From an uncultured Selenomonadales bacterium (GTDB lineage: Bacteria > Bacillota > Negativicutes > Acidaminococcales > Acidaminococcaceae), in the NCBI GenBank assembly GCA_900315345.1, contig OMYP01000007.1, positions 124,001 through 188,000 of the forward strand: a stretch of 64,000 bases of DNA, in the 5' to 3' direction. Shown in pieces: positions 16,092 to 25,525 of the stretch; the first letter of the stretch is position 1; each line of letters opens with the position of its first letter. The position numbers were made by a program, and so were the translations under genes. A model generated the notes under the pieces. It made no database searches. It saw only the letters and a list, made by a program, of their open reading frames with translations, and was not told where the DNA came from.

Positions 16092-17306
16092 CTATTCATA
16101 CCGCAGGGCCTCAATAGGATCCAGCAGCGCAGCCTTCCGGGCCGGATAGATGCCGAAGAACACACCGATGCCCACGGAAAAGACCACAGCGATGATGATG
16201 ATGGGAACGGAAATAACCGTCTTCCATTCTGCAAAAGCGCTGATGGCATAGGAAGCGCCAATTCCCAGCACAACTCCAAGGAATCCGCCTATAATACCTA
16301 TAACTGCCGATTCGATCAGGAACTGCAGCAAAATGTTATTATAGGTAGCTCCCAGTGCTTTCCGGATGCCGATCTCCCGGGTCCGTTCCGTTACCGATAC
16401 CAGCATAATGTTCATGATACCGATACCGCCTACCAGAAGGCTGATGGCCGCAATGCAGCCTAACAGCATGGTGATGGTGTTGGCTGTGCTCATCATGGTA
16501 TCCATCAGGGCTGCCAGGTTCCGCACTGTAAAATCATCGTCATCGGAATTTTTAATGCGGTGCCGGGTTCGCAGCAGATTCTCCACTTCCGCCTGCACAT
16601 TGTCAATCACATTCTCATTTTCCGCCTGGATAGTAATGTTATTGACGTAGGTGATACCCATCATCCGGTTTTGGGCCGTGGTCAGGGGTACAAATACCAC
16701 ATCATCCTGGTCCTGCCCGCCGGAAGACTGGCCTTTGGCGCCTAAAACGCCGATGACCTTAAACGGAGCCAGATTGATACGGATCGTTTTCCCTACAGGA
16801 TCCCCTTCCGGGAACAGATTGTCCACGATGGTCTTTCCGATGACACAGACACGGTCCTTGCCGGCCATGTCATGGTCGCTCATGTTCCGGCCCTCTTCCA
16901 CGGTATAGTCCCGGATATCAATAATATTGGGAGTACTGCCCTGCACGTTGGTAGTCCAGTTCTGGTTTCCAACCACCAGCTGGTACCCACGGGATACGAT
17001 AGGCGCCACATACTTTATGCCATCAATATTTTTTTCGATGGCTTTGGCGTCATCATAGGTAAGGCGCGCCCCGCTGCCTGCCTGGATACGGGCACCGGTA
17101 GCCGTACGGCCCCCGGACTGGACGATCAGCAGGTTACTGCCCAGCCGGGAAATATTCTCTTTGATCTGTTCCTTTACCCCAAAACCAAGGCTGACCATGG
17201 CGATTACGGCGCCAACGCCGATAATGATGCCCAACAGCGTCAGCAATGTGCGCAGCTTGTTGGAAACCATTCCGTCAATGGCCATCTTGATCGATTCATT
17301 GAACAT
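16092..17306 (-). CDS. MacB-like ABC transporter permease
   Basis: The ~404-residue permease has one N-terminal membrane helix (ALRTLLTLLGIIIGVGAVIAM-type sequence), a large extracytoplasmic MacB_PCD domain (about residues 45-245) and three C-terminal helices with the FtsX-like end (GIGIMNIMLVSVTERTREIGIRKALGA). This is the MacB architecture, a mechanotransmission exporter that works with an ATPase and a periplasmic adaptor. I chose the start at 17306 ([11 protein letters not shown]), typical of the family; it overlaps the ATPase gene by 11 bases, so translation is coupled. The MacB ATPase here is a separate protein rather than fused. The cargo is unknown: antibiotic, lipopeptide or toxin export are all possible. 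Confidence 0.88.
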   Translation of the reverse strand: MFNESIKMAIDGMVSNKLRTLLTLLGIIIGVGAVIAMVSLGFGVKEQIKENISRLGSNLLIVQSGGRTATGARIQAGSGARLTYDDAKAIEKNIDGIKYVAPIVSRGYQLVVGNQNWTTNVQGSTPNIIDIRDYTVEEGRNMSDHDMAGKDRVCVIGKTIVDNLFPEGDPVGKTIRINLAPFKVIGVLGAKGQSSGGQDQDDVVFVPLTTAQNRMMGITYVNNITIQAENENVIDNVQAEVENLLRTRHRIKNSDDDDFTVRNLAALMDTMMSTANTITMLLGCIAAISLLVGGIGIMNIMLVSVTERTREIGIRKALGATYNNILLQFLIESAVIGIIGGFLGVVLGIGASYAISAFAEWKTVISVPIIIIAVVFSVGIGVFFGIYPARKAALLDPIEALRYE

Positions 17307-17997
17307 AATCGTGTACCAGCCTTTCATCGCTGTTCAGATGTCCGTCCCTCATCACCAGAATGCGCTTTGTCTGCTGTCCGATATCCGGTTCGTGGGTTAC
17401 CATGACCACCGTTTTCCCCATGGCGTTCAGCTTCTTGAAAATATCCATGATCTCGTAACTGGATTTAGTATCCAGGTTTCCGGTAGGTTCGTCCGCCATC
17501 ACAATGGCCGGATTGTTGATCAGGGCCCGGGCTATGGCTACCCGTTGCCGCTGGCCACCGGACATCTCATTGGGCTTATGGTCCATACGGTCTCCCAGCC
17601 CTACGCTCTGCAGGGCTTTTTTAGCCCGTTCCATACGCTCTTCCTCAGGCACCCCCGCATATACGAGGGGCAAGGCCACATTCTGCTGGGCTGTTATTTT
17701 TGACAACAGGTTAAAATTCTGGAAAACAAAACCGATTTTGGCATTCCGGGTGTGGGCCAGTTCATCATCACTGAGTCCGGCCACCTCTTTCCCGTCCAGA
17801 TAATACTTCCCGGAGGTAGGACGGTCCAGACAGCCAAGAATGTTCATCATGGTGGATTTTCCGCTGCCGGAAGGTCCCATGATGGCGATAAAATCTCCTT
17901 CTTCCACACTGAAATTCACATGATCCAGCGCCTGGAGGACCGTATCGCCCATTACAAACTGTTTTACAATATCTTCTAACACAATGACATCTGCCAT
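17296..17997 (-). CDS. MacB/LolD-like ABC transporter ATPase
   Basis: The 233-residue ATPase has a complete nucleotide-binding domain: Walker [10 protein letters not shown] (about residues 40-48), Q-loop VFQNFNLL, signature [15 protein letters not shown], Walker [13 protein letters not shown] and the switch His in MVTHEP. It fits the MacB/LolD group that powers FtsX-type permeases. The gene starts 20 bases after the adaptor gene ends and its end overlaps the permease start. The three genes form one operon. Confidence 0.93.
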   Translation of the reverse strand: MADVIVLEDIVKQFVMGDTVLQALDHVNFSVEEGDFIAIMGPSGSGKSTMMNILGCLDRPTSGKYYLDGKEVAGLSDDELAHTRNAKIGFVFQNFNLLSKITAQQNVALPLVYAGVPEEERMERAKKALQSVGLGDRMDHKPNEMSGGQRQRVAIARALINNPAIVMADEPTGNLDTKSSYEIMDIFKKLNAMGKTVVMVTHEPDIGQQTKRILVMRDGHLNSDERLVHDYVQ

Positions 17998-18017
17998 GTT
18001 AATCCCTCATTTATGCC

Positions 18018-19103
18018 TTACATGTGGGGAGGACCGCTGCGCACATTGGTGTTCTGTTTGGCCTTCAGCGTTTTAACAACCAGCTTATCCCCCTGGCGGA
18101 GCTGGTCGCTCTTTACCGCAACCCGTTCATCGCCGGTCATGCCCACTTCCACATCAACCTCGGTTTCCTGTTTGGTCTTTGCGTCATATTTTTTTACATA
18201 AGCGCGGCCGCCGTCATAAAACAGGCAGTTCTGTGGAATCATCAGCACATCGCCGGCTTCGTTGATGATAATATTGGCACGGGCCGTCATGGTGGGGAAC
18301 AGCTTGTTTTTGGAATTGGCTACGTCTACATACACTTTATAATATATTACGTTGTTTGTTGTGGTAGCGCTGCGGGAAATGAGCCGCACGGTTCCTTCAA
18401 AGGTTTCTTCCGGGTACGAATCTACCGTAAACTCAACCTTCTGGCCAACCTTGATCTGTCCGATGTCCGACTCGTCCACCAGAGTTTCGATCTGCATCTT
18501 GTCCAGATTGGCAATAGACATGATGACCTGAGGTGAACTGATACCGGAACTGATGGTCTGACCTACCGGGGTAGGTTTGCCGATTACATAGCCATCAATA
18601 GGCGAATAGATATATGTGTCATCGGTATTGGATACAGCCTGTTCATGAGCGGCCTTTGCCACTTTATAATTCATCAGGGCCGTATCATAAGTCTGCTGCG
18701 GGATAGCGCCCTGGGCCAGCAGCTTGGCATACCGGTTCAGGTTCAATTCCGCTTCATCCAGGGTTGCCTTGCGCTGCACCTCGGTAGCCTTCAGGGATGT
18801 GTCGTCCAGCCGCAGCAAAAGCTGCCCTGCTGTGACATGGTCATTTTCAGCAACAAAAACCTCTACGATACGCCCTGTGATCTTCGAACTGATATCCACA
18901 TTGTCCAAGGCGCTGAGGCTGCCGGTAGCTGAAACGCTTTTCTGCAGGTTACCGTACTCCACCGAAGCGGTTTTCACCGTTTCTGTTTTGGCCGCTTTCT
19001 GGCTCTGGTAATACTTGTAACCTCCAAAGCACGCGCCAGCCAAAATTGCTAAAAACAACAGGATATAGAGGTTATTTTTTATAAACTTCAACATGCCGAC
19101 CAC
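18018..19103 (-). CDS. MacA-like periplasmic adaptor (HlyD/membrane fusion family)
   Basis: The 361-residue protein has an uncleaved N-terminal membrane anchor (about residues 7-27), a lipoyl-like barrel half (GSLSALDNVDISSKITGRIVEVFVAENDHV), a helical hairpin at about 95-150, the second lipoyl half (YSPIDGYVIGKP) and a beta-barrel domain with the C-terminal part. This is the adaptor of MacAB-type efflux, which links the inner-membrane transporter to an outer-membrane channel. No TolC-like gene is in the window. An extended -10 promoter lies upstream at 19163-19168. The protein ends in an odd Gly/Pro/His-rich tail (RSGPPHM). Confidence 0.9.
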   Translation of the reverse strand: MVGMLKFIKNNLYILLFLAILAGACFGGYKYYQSQKAAKTETVKTASVEYGNLQKSVSATGSLSALDNVDISSKITGRIVEVFVAENDHVTAGQLLLRLDDTSLKATEVQRKATLDEAELNLNRYAKLLAQGAIPQQTYDTALMNYKVAKAAHEQAVSNTDDTYIYSPIDGYVIGKPTPVGQTISSGISSPQVIMSIANLDKMQIETLVDESDIGQIKVGQKVEFTVDSYPEETFEGTVRLISRSATTTNNVIYYKVYVDVANSKNKLFPTMTARANIIINEAGDVLMIPQNCLFYDGGRAYVKKYDAKTKQETEVDVEVGMTGDERVAVKSDQLRQGDKLVVKTLKAKQNTNVRSGPPHM

Positions 19104-19162
19104 ACTCCCGTACTGCTCAGTCTTTCATCTTTTCGGATTTCCACTGATATTTTTACATCTGT

Positions 19163-19171
19163 ATTGTACCA
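19163..19171 (-). promoter_or_regulatory. Possible extended -10 promoter of the MacAB-like operon
   Basis: The minus strand reads TGGTACAAT with TACAAT at 19163-19168, 60 bases before the adaptor start. No good -35 is seen. Confidence 0.35.
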
Positions 19172-19282
19172 GTGAATTGTGACAAATTTATGTTAAGAAA
19201 GGTTACATTTTCAATTTTCTGTGATTCTGCCTGTGATATCTGAAGATGTTCCTGTACACGTTTCCTGTATGCATACGTACAA

Positions 19283-20527
19283 TTACGGACGCACCTGCCC
19301 GTCCCCGCTGATCAGGTATTTATACGTGGTCAGTTCCGGCAGGGCCATAGGGCCCCGGGCATGGAGCTTCTGTGTGCTGATACCGATTTCCGCACCAAAG
19401 CCGAATTGGAATCCGTCCGTGAAACGGGTCGATGCATTGGCATACACGCAGGCAGCATCTACCATCTGCTGGAATTTCCGGGCATTGGCAAAGCTTCTGG
19501 TTACAATACATTCACTGTGTTTCGTGCCATACCGGGCTATATGGTCTATGGCTGCATCAACGTCATCGACAATTTTTACAGACAGGCGCAGGTCGCCATA
19601 CTCTGTTGCCCAGTCTTCTTCCGTAGCAGGAATTGCAGAAGCATCCATGGCGCAGACGGTTTCGTCCCCTATGATCTGCACGTCCTTATCCTTCAGCACC
19701 TGGAGCATATGAGGCAGGAAATCCGCCGCTGCGTCCTTATGGACCAGCAACGTTTCCATAGCATTGCAGACAGACGGGCGCTGTGTCTTGGCGTTGATGA
19801 CAATAGCCTCGGCCATGGCATAGTCTGCCCCGGCATCTACAAAGGTATGGCACACCCCGACCCCCGTTTCGATAACAGGAACGCTGGCATTGCCCACCAC
19901 CGCCTGGATCAGACGGCCGCTGCCACGGGGAATCACAACATCCACCAGCCCGTTCAGGGTGATCAGTTCCTGCACAGCCTTATGGTCTGTACTGGTAATA
20001 AACTGGATACTGCCGGCGGGAGTACCCGCTTTTTCTGCAGCCGCCCCCATGATTTCAGCGATTTTCGTATTAGAACGGATGGCTTCGCTGCCTCCCTTCA
20101 GGATCGTCGCATTACCGCTTTTCAGGCACAGGCCGATAGCATCAGCCGTAACATTGGGACGGGCTTCATATATAATGCCAATCACCCCAAGGGGAACCCG
20201 GATCTTCGTTACAGTCAGTCCGTTAGGCAAGGTACTTCCGCTGATAATTTCTCCTACAGGATCCCGCAGGGAAGCTACCTGACGAAGCCCCTCCGCCATA
20301 TCGGCGATCCGCGCCTCGGTCAGAAGCAGCCGGTCAATCAACGAAGCTTTCATATTCTTTGCTTTCCCGGCCTCGATATCCAGGGCATTGGCAGACAGTA
20401 TCGCCTCTTTTTCTGCCAGTAAAGCATCTGCCATAGCATTCAACGCCTTATTTTTCACATCCGGCGAAATTGCAGCCAATTTCCTTGCCGCTGCTGCCGC
20501 CTGTTCAGCCTGTTCCCGTATCGTCAT
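19283..20527 (-). CDS. proA: Glutamate-5-semialdehyde dehydrogenase (gamma-glutamyl phosphate reductase)
   Basis: The 414-residue enzyme reduces gamma-glutamyl phosphate to glutamate semialdehyde, the second step of proline synthesis, in the cytoplasm. It is full length and carries the aldehyde dehydrogenase-type fold with the conserved VPVIETGVGVCHTFVD segment that holds the catalytic Cys, and PRGSGRLIQAV. The ATG is 17 bases past the proB stop, so it is co-transcribed with proB. The C-terminal RGPMALPELTTYKY is the family end. Confidence 0.95.
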   Translation of the reverse strand: MTIREQAEQAAAAARKLAAISPDVKNKALNAMADALLAEKEAILSANALDIEAGKAKNMKASLIDRLLLTEARIADMAEGLRQVASLRDPVGEIISGSTLPNGLTVTKIRVPLGVIGIIYEARPNVTADAIGLCLKSGNATILKGGSEAIRSNTKIAEIMGAAAEKAGTPAGSIQFITSTDHKAVQELITLNGLVDVVIPRGSGRLIQAVVGNASVPVIETGVGVCHTFVDAGADYAMAEAIVINAKTQRPSVCNAMETLLVHKDAAADFLPHMLQVLKDKDVQIIGDETVCAMDASAIPATEEDWATEYGDLRLSVKIVDDVDAAIDHIARYGTKHSECIVTRSFANARKFQQMVDAACVYANASTRFTDGFQFGFGAEIGISTQKLHARGPMALPELTTYKYLISGDGQVRP

Positions 20528-20544
20528 ATCAATCCCTTCTCTCT

Positions 20545-21684
20545 TTATAAAATCACCAGGTCATCCCGGTGAATCACTTCATCGTAGGTCTTTTCACCTA
20601 AAATTCCCTCGATTTCACTGCTTTTATGGCCTTTAATTTTTTCCAGTTCTTTAGAAGAATAATGGCTCAGGCCCCGGGCCAGTTCATTGCCGGCTTCATC
20701 CCTTACGCTTACGGTATGGCCAGCTTCAAACTCCCCGGATACCGCCGTAATGCCTGCAGGAAGGATACTGCTGCCGCCGGGACGCCGGATCGCCTTTGCA
20801 CAGCCTGCGTCAACCTGCAGTGACCCTTCTATACGGGAGCCGAAGGCCAGCCACCGCTTCCGGAACTGCAGCCGGTTTTCCCGGGAAATAAACAGTGTTC
20901 CCAGCTGTTCCCCCTGCAGGATCCGGGTAATAGCATTAGGTTCCGTGCCGGAAGCGATCACCATGCTGATACCGGAACTGGTAGCCGCTTTTGCTGCCTG
21001 TATCTTGGTAAACATGCCGCCAGTGGCAAAGCCCGTACCCGCAGCCCCGGCGCTGGCCTCTACCTCCGGGGTGATCTCCCGGACCTCCGATACAAGAGTG
21101 GCATCAGGATGGGTAGCCGGATTTGCCGTATACAGCCCGTCGATGTCGCTGAGCAGGATATCCAGATCCGCATCAACAATACCCGCCACCAGGGCAGACA
21201 TGTTGTCATTATCACCGATCTTCAGATCATCCAGGGCGACCACGTCGTTTTCGTTGACTATGGGAATAACGCCCTGTTTCAGCAATTCCATAAAGGTATT
21301 ACGGGAATTGGTATAACGGTGCCGGTCCAGCACTTCCGTGCGGGTCAGCAGCACCTGGGCCACGATCTGCCCATATTCCGCAAACAGCTTCTCATAGGTG
21401 TTCATTAAAATACCCTGGCCTACAGCAGCAGCAGCCTGTTTTCCCGGAATGGTCCTGGGCTTTTCCTTCAACCCCAGTCGTTCCGAGCCTACCGCCACCG
21501 CCCCGCTGGTCACCAGAATTACTTCGATCCCCTTATTATGCAGGTCGGCCAGTTCCCGGCACAGGTGATCCATCCGGGAAAAATTACGGCTGCAGTTGGG
21601 ATAGGTGATCGTACTGGTCCCCACCTTTACGACAATGCGTTTTACTTTCGTCAGATCTTTTCGGTTTCGAATCAATTCCAACAC
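20545..21684 (-). CDS. proB: Glutamate 5-kinase with PUA domain
   Basis: The 379-residue kinase phosphorylates glutamate to start proline synthesis. The amino-acid kinase domain covers about residues 15-265 (VVKVGTSTITYP, VTSGAVAVGSERLG, NENDVVALDDLKIGDND, TGGMFTKIQAAKAATSSGI), and a PUA domain covers about 285-375. This is the usual length. The first listed methionine (21684, MLELIRNRKDLTK) gives a somewhat long N-terminus but has GGGAAG upstream. It precedes proA in one operon. Confidence 0.94.
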   Translation of the reverse strand: MLELIRNRKDLTKVKRIVVKVGTSTITYPNCSRNFSRMDHLCRELADLHNKGIEVILVTSGAVAVGSERLGLKEKPRTIPGKQAAAAVGQGILMNTYEKLFAEYGQIVAQVLLTRTEVLDRHRYTNSRNTFMELLKQGVIPIVNENDVVALDDLKIGDNDNMSALVAGIVDADLDILLSDIDGLYTANPATHPDATLVSEVREITPEVEASAGAAGTGFATGGMFTKIQAAKAATSSGISMVIASGTEPNAITRILQGEQLGTLFISRENRLQFRKRWLAFGSRIEGSLQVDAGCAKAIRRPGGSSILPAGITAVSGEFEAGHTVSVRDEAGNELARGLSHYSSKELEKIKGHKSSEIEGILGEKTYDEVIHRDDLVIL

Positions 21685-21817
21685 TTCCCCTCAGACCGAT
21701 CTACAGGATTTCCAGCAGCTATTATGTCAACATATTCCCCGGTAAACAGGAAAATTCTATAAACCAGTTTTCATTTAACTTATAGAACAGCGTTTTTTCA
21801 ACAATGAATAACGAATT

Positions 21818-23107
21818 TTATCTCCGGTCTGCCCACTTGCTCTTCTGGTAATTAAAAACCATATCCAGGATGCGCACCGTCTGCCCTTCCTGAATGCCGG
21901 CTTCCAGCAGCGCATCTTCTATCTTCAGCCGTTTCCAGATCAGCTGGAATCGGTACAGGGCTTCTTCATTATCAAAATTGGTCATGGCCACAAGGCGTTC
22001 GATGTTCTTTCCTTTTACTTCAAAATCCGCGTCTTCCGCTCCCCGGATGATTTCAAAGCTGTCCGGGTCCCCTTCATCAATTACACCGATCTCTTCCTCC
22101 GGTTCCGGCACATACTGTTGGACCATTCCGTAGGCTTTCCACATCAGTTCCTGCAGGCCTTCCCCGGTTACCGCGGAAACCGCCATGATTTCATACCCTT
22201 TTTGCTGTACATATTCTTTCAGTTTTACCAGGTTTTCCTCACTGTCCGGAAGATCCATCTTATTGGCCACCACCAGCTGCATGCGCCGTGCCAGTTTCGG
22301 GCTGTACGCTTCCAGCTCATGGTTGATCTTTTCAAAATCATCAATGGGATCCCGCCCTTCGCATCCGGACACGTCAACTACATGAAGCAGTACCTTGGTA
22401 CGCTCAATGTGCCGCAGGAAATCATGCCCCAGGCCCACGCCTTCCGCAGCGCCTTCAATCAGTCCCGGAATATCCGCCAGTACAAAGCTTTGTTCCTCAC
22501 TGAGCCGGACAACGCCGAGAACCGGGGTAAGAGTTGTAAAATGATAAGCTGCAATTTCGGGCCTTGCTGCGCTGACCCGGGATATGATGCTTGACTTTCC
22601 AACGCTGGGATATCCCACTAAACCAACGTCCGCCAGCAGCTTCAATTCCAGGCGAAGCCATCCCTTTGTACCGGGTTCTCCTTTTTCGGCAAAGGTGGGA
22701 GCCCGTTTGGTGCTGGTAGCATAACAGGCATTTCCTTTTCCGCCCCGGCCGCCTTTGGCCGCGATAAACTCCTGTCCGTCTTCTGTCAGGTCGGCGATCA
22801 TGATATTGGTCTCATCATCCCTGACCACAGTTCCCATAGGAACCTTCACAATAACATCCTCGCCCCTGTGTCCGGTCATGTTGGAAATACCGCCTCTGTC
22901 ACCGGGACGGGCAATAAATTTTCTTTTATAGCGGAAATCAATCAGGGTGTTCAGGTTGATATCCGCCCTCAGGATCACATTACCGCCGCGTCCCCCGTTC
23001 CCGCCGTTGGGACCGCCTTTTTCCACGAATTTTTCCCGGCGGAAGCTGCTCATGCCGTCCCCGCCGTTTCCTGCCTCTACATAAATTCTCGCTTTGTCAA
23101 TAAACAT
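21818..23107 (-). CDS. obgE: GTPase ObgE/CgtA
   Basis: This 429-residue protein is an essential GTPase linked to 50S ribosome assembly and stress control. It has the glycine-rich Obg domain (residues 1-158, starting MFIDKARIYVEAGNGGDG), the G domain (GYPSVGKSSIIS Walker A, DIPGLIEGAAEG, NKMDLP) and a C-terminal OCT domain. The start at 23107 has AGGAG a few bases upstream and matches the family; an upstream ATG at 23149 adds an unrelated tail. obgE-proB-proA share one strand and direction; a promoter lies at 23170-23199. Confidence 0.95.
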   Translation of the reverse strand: MFIDKARIYVEAGNGGDGMSSFRREKFVEKGGPNGGNGGRGGNVILRADINLNTLIDFRYKRKFIARPGDRGGISNMTGHRGEDVIVKVPMGTVVRDDETNIMIADLTEDGQEFIAAKGGRGGKGNACYATSTKRAPTFAEKGEPGTKGWLRLELKLLADVGLVGYPSVGKSSIISRVSAARPEIAAYHFTTLTPVLGVVRLSEEQSFVLADIPGLIEGAAEGVGLGHDFLRHIERTKVLLHVVDVSGCEGRDPIDDFEKINHELEAYSPKLARRMQLVVANKMDLPDSEENLVKLKEYVQQKGYEIMAVSAVTGEGLQELMWKAYGMVQQYVPEPEEEIGVIDEGDPDSFEIIRGAEDADFEVKGKNIERLVAMTNFDNEEALYRFQLIWKRLKIEDALLEAGIQEGQTVRILDMVFNYQKSKWADRR

Positions 23108-23169
23108 CCCGGTCTCCTGTCTTTTAATCTGTATCTGTTTAACAATCAATAAAATAATTTTAATACTTT

Positions 23170-23199
23170 ATTATATCATAAATTTCCACTTGCCAGCAA
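23170..23199 (-). promoter_or_regulatory. Promoter of obgE-proBA
   Basis: TTGCTG (23194-23199), 18 bases and TATAAT (23170-23175) preceded by TGA on the minus strand. The leader is about 60 bases. Confidence 0.55.
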
Positions 23200-23213
23200 T
23201 AAAAGCATCCACA

Positions 23214-24887
23214 TCACCAGGCCGCCACCACACCGTCTGCCCGGGGTTCCGTAGCGGCAGCGTACACTCCCTCCGGCTGGCGGAGGATGATCTGCCCCCT
23301 GCCGAAGGACGTAAAGTTTTCCATAACTTTCACATCATGCCCTCTCCGCCGCAGTTCCGCAACGGTTTCCTTATCAAAGGCGGCTTCCACTTCCACTGTT
23401 TTTCCGCCAATCCACTGCCAGCGTGGCGCATCCAGGGCTTCCTGGGGATTCAGGGAAAAATCAATTAGGTTATTGACCACCTGAACCTGCCCCTGAGGCT
23501 GCATGAAAGCACCCATTACCCCAAAGGGGCCTACTGCTTCCCCGTCCTTCATCAAAAATCCGGGGATTATGGTGTGGTACGGTTTCTTACCCGGGGCCAG
23601 GCAATTATCCCGCCGGGGATCCAGGCTGAAATTATTGCCCCGGTTATTCAGCAGTATGCCTGTTCCCGGAACTGCCAGCTTAGATCCGAAATTTTGGAAA
23701 TGGCTCTGGATCAGGGACACCATATTCCCCTCCCTGTCTGCCGTACACAGATATACAGTGCCGCCACAGTTCAGGTCCACAGGCCTCGGTAAAATCGCCT
23801 CGTTTCCTATTTCGGCAGCTCTCTTGCTGCCATAGGCGTCACTCAGAAAATACTGAACATCCGCTTTCATATAACGGGGATCAGCAATGTACATTTTCCC
23901 GTCAGTGTATCCGATCTTCATGGCTTCCAACTGTTTATGTATCGTTTCCGGATCTTCTTTTCCGGCAAGTTCCATATGGCGCAAGATATTCAGCGTCATC
24001 AGTACCACGAGACCGTGACTGTTGGGTGGGATTTCGCAGACCTGATATCCCCGGTAATCAAGGGATATGGGCTCCACCCACTCCGGACGGTAAGAACGCA
24101 GATCCTCCTCTGTTATGTAACCGCCTGTCTTCTTTGCAAAATCCGTTATTTCCCGGGCAATATTTCCTTCATAAAAACTTCTGCACCCGGTTTTTGCAAG
24201 CTCTCGCAATGTTTTTCCCATTTCCGGCAGTTTCATCAGAGCGCCCGGTTCCATTTTTTTATTTTGGAAGAACTGCTCCTGCACCGGCGCGTATAGCTTT
24301 CCCTCCAGCTCCATCACTTTGGGGGCATTTTTCTTCCATAATCGGCTACATATAGGCTGAAGTGGATAACCTTCTTCCGCATATCGGATTGCAGCATCAA
24401 ACAAATCTTCAAAATCTGAAGCTCCGAATTTTCGATGCATCTCTTTCCATGATGCAGGAGCACCGGGCACTGTTACTGTTTCCCATCCTTTGTCAGGCAT
24501 TGCGGATGCAGACAGGCTTGCAATTTTTCCGGTTCCAGTTTCCACTGCCATAGAACCATTTGTCTTTGCTATCTTTTCCAGCACAGCTTCCCTTGTGAGT
24601 TTCAGGGGAGCAGGTCCGCTTCCATTCAGGCCGTAGTGTTTACCGTGATACCATATCAAAGCAAACAGATCGCTTCCAATGCCGTTACTGGGCGGTTCCA
24701 GCACTGTCAGGCTGATGGCAGTTGCAATAGCAGCGTCAACCGCATTGCCGCCTTTTTTCAGGATATCAAGACCTGCCTGGGCCGCCAGAGTCTGAGAAGT
24801 ACAGACCATGCCGTTTTTCCCGTAGGCCACACTCCTTCTGGAAGGATATCGGGTCATTGTTCCGTCAAATGAAATATATCCGCTCAT
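23214..24887 (-). CDS. Gamma-glutamyltransferase family protein (cytoplasmic, YwrD-like)
   Basis: The ~557-residue protein is a complete gamma-glutamyltransferase-type Ntn hydrolase, which breaks or transfers gamma-glutamyl bonds such as those in glutathione. The N-terminal motif GKNGMVCTSQTLAAQAGLDIL leads to GGNAVDAAIA and the LEPPSNGIGSDLFAL segment. The small-subunit start is in GGTVYLCTADREGN, where the catalytic Thr normally begins (TTH in classic enzymes, GTV here). PGTGILLNNRGNNFSLDP and RPDGVVAAW-like end match the family. No signal peptide is present, unlike the secreted Ggt, so it is probably cytoplasmic. The start at 24887 has GGGGAG eight bases upstream. Substrate is uncertain. 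Confidence 0.85.
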   Translation of the reverse strand: MSGYISFDGTMTRYPSRRSVAYGKNGMVCTSQTLAAQAGLDILKKGGNAVDAAIATAISLTVLEPPSNGIGSDLFALIWYHGKHYGLNGSGPAPLKLTREAVLEKIAKTNGSMAVETGTGKIASLSASAMPDKGWETVTVPGAPASWKEMHRKFGASDFEDLFDAAIRYAEEGYPLQPICSRLWKKNAPKVMELEGKLYAPVQEQFFQNKKMEPGALMKLPEMGKTLRELAKTGCRSFYEGNIAREITDFAKKTGGYITEEDLRSYRPEWVEPISLDYRGYQVCEIPPNSHGLVVLMTLNILRHMELAGKEDPETIHKQLEAMKIGYTDGKMYIADPRYMKADVQYFLSDAYGSKRAAEIGNEAILPRPVDLNCGGTVYLCTADREGNMVSLIQSHFQNFGSKLAVPGTGILLNNRGNNFSLDPRRDNCLAPGKKPYHTIIPGFLMKDGEAVGPFGVMGAFMQPQGQVQVVNNLIDFSLNPQEALDAPRWQWIGGKTVEVEAAFDKETVAELRRRGHDVKVMENFTSFGRGQIILRQPEGVYAAATEPRADGVVAAW

Positions 24888-25223
24888 GTTCATATCTCCC
24901 CTCATATTCTTTCGTCCAAGGATTTTAGGAAATCAGTGATTAAATGTGTTTATGCGTTTACTCTGTATTAGCATGCAGACGAATTAATCAGTGTTTCCTT
25001 AATCGTTGCTTTTCGCATATTCGTAAAATTTATCTGCCAGTTCCGGTTGTTCTACTCCCAAGTCATAGACAATTTCAGTGGTTGTTTAAATTATACCATA
25101 CGAATCAGATTTATGCTGAATTTCTGCGTACCACGGTTACAATTCTGAAATACTTACTCATTGTCCACTTTGGCAAAAAAAATAAGCACCCGGATTTTTC
25201 CAGATGCTTGTATGCCAGTAAAA
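24888..25223. other. Intergenic region before the gamma-glutamyltransferase gene
   Basis: It holds a possible extended -10 (TGGTATAAT, TATAAT at 25090-25095, minus strand), a leader of about 195 bases without recognised structure, and the tRNA-Ser terminator at 25175-25210. No gene is seen. Confidence 0.5.
25175..25210 (-). terminator. Terminator of tRNA-Ser
   Basis: AAGCACCCGG (25184-25193) pairs with CCAGATGCTT (25200-25209) with mismatches, followed on the minus strand by a run of T. Confidence 0.55.
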
Positions 25224-25316
25224 TGGCGGAGTGGCGGAGATTCGAACTCCGGCGAGCCTTGCGACCCCTAACGATTTAGCAAACCGTCCTCTTCAGCCAG
25301 CTTGAGTACCACTCCG
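25224..25316 (-). tRNA. tRNA-Ser (anticodon GCT)
   Basis: A 93-base type II tRNA with acceptor stem CGGAGTG/CACTCCG, encoded CCA end, anticodon loop TTTGCTAAA, a long variable arm and T-loop GTTCGAATC. It reads AGC and AGU codons. Confidence 0.95.
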
Positions 25317-25410
25317 TTAATTGCCGTAAGGCAACTTACTTGATTATTATAGCTCATTATTTCTGAATTGGCAAGTCTTTATTTTACATTTTCATATACA
25401 CTTTGTAAAA

Positions 25411-25451
25411 ATATTAAGGCCCTGCGCAACTTTCGTCACGCAGGGTCTTTT
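25411..25451 (-). terminator. Terminator of DASS copy 2
   Basis: CCCTGCG (25420-25426) pairs with CGCAGGG (25439-25445), followed on the minus strand by CCTTAATATTTTT. It lies about 75 bases past the stop. Confidence 0.7.
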
Positions 25452-25525
25452 AATTATTTCCTGGCAAAAGCTGCATGCTACACTGCCTTATCATGCAACT
25501 TTATAAATATCCTCAATCTGAATTA

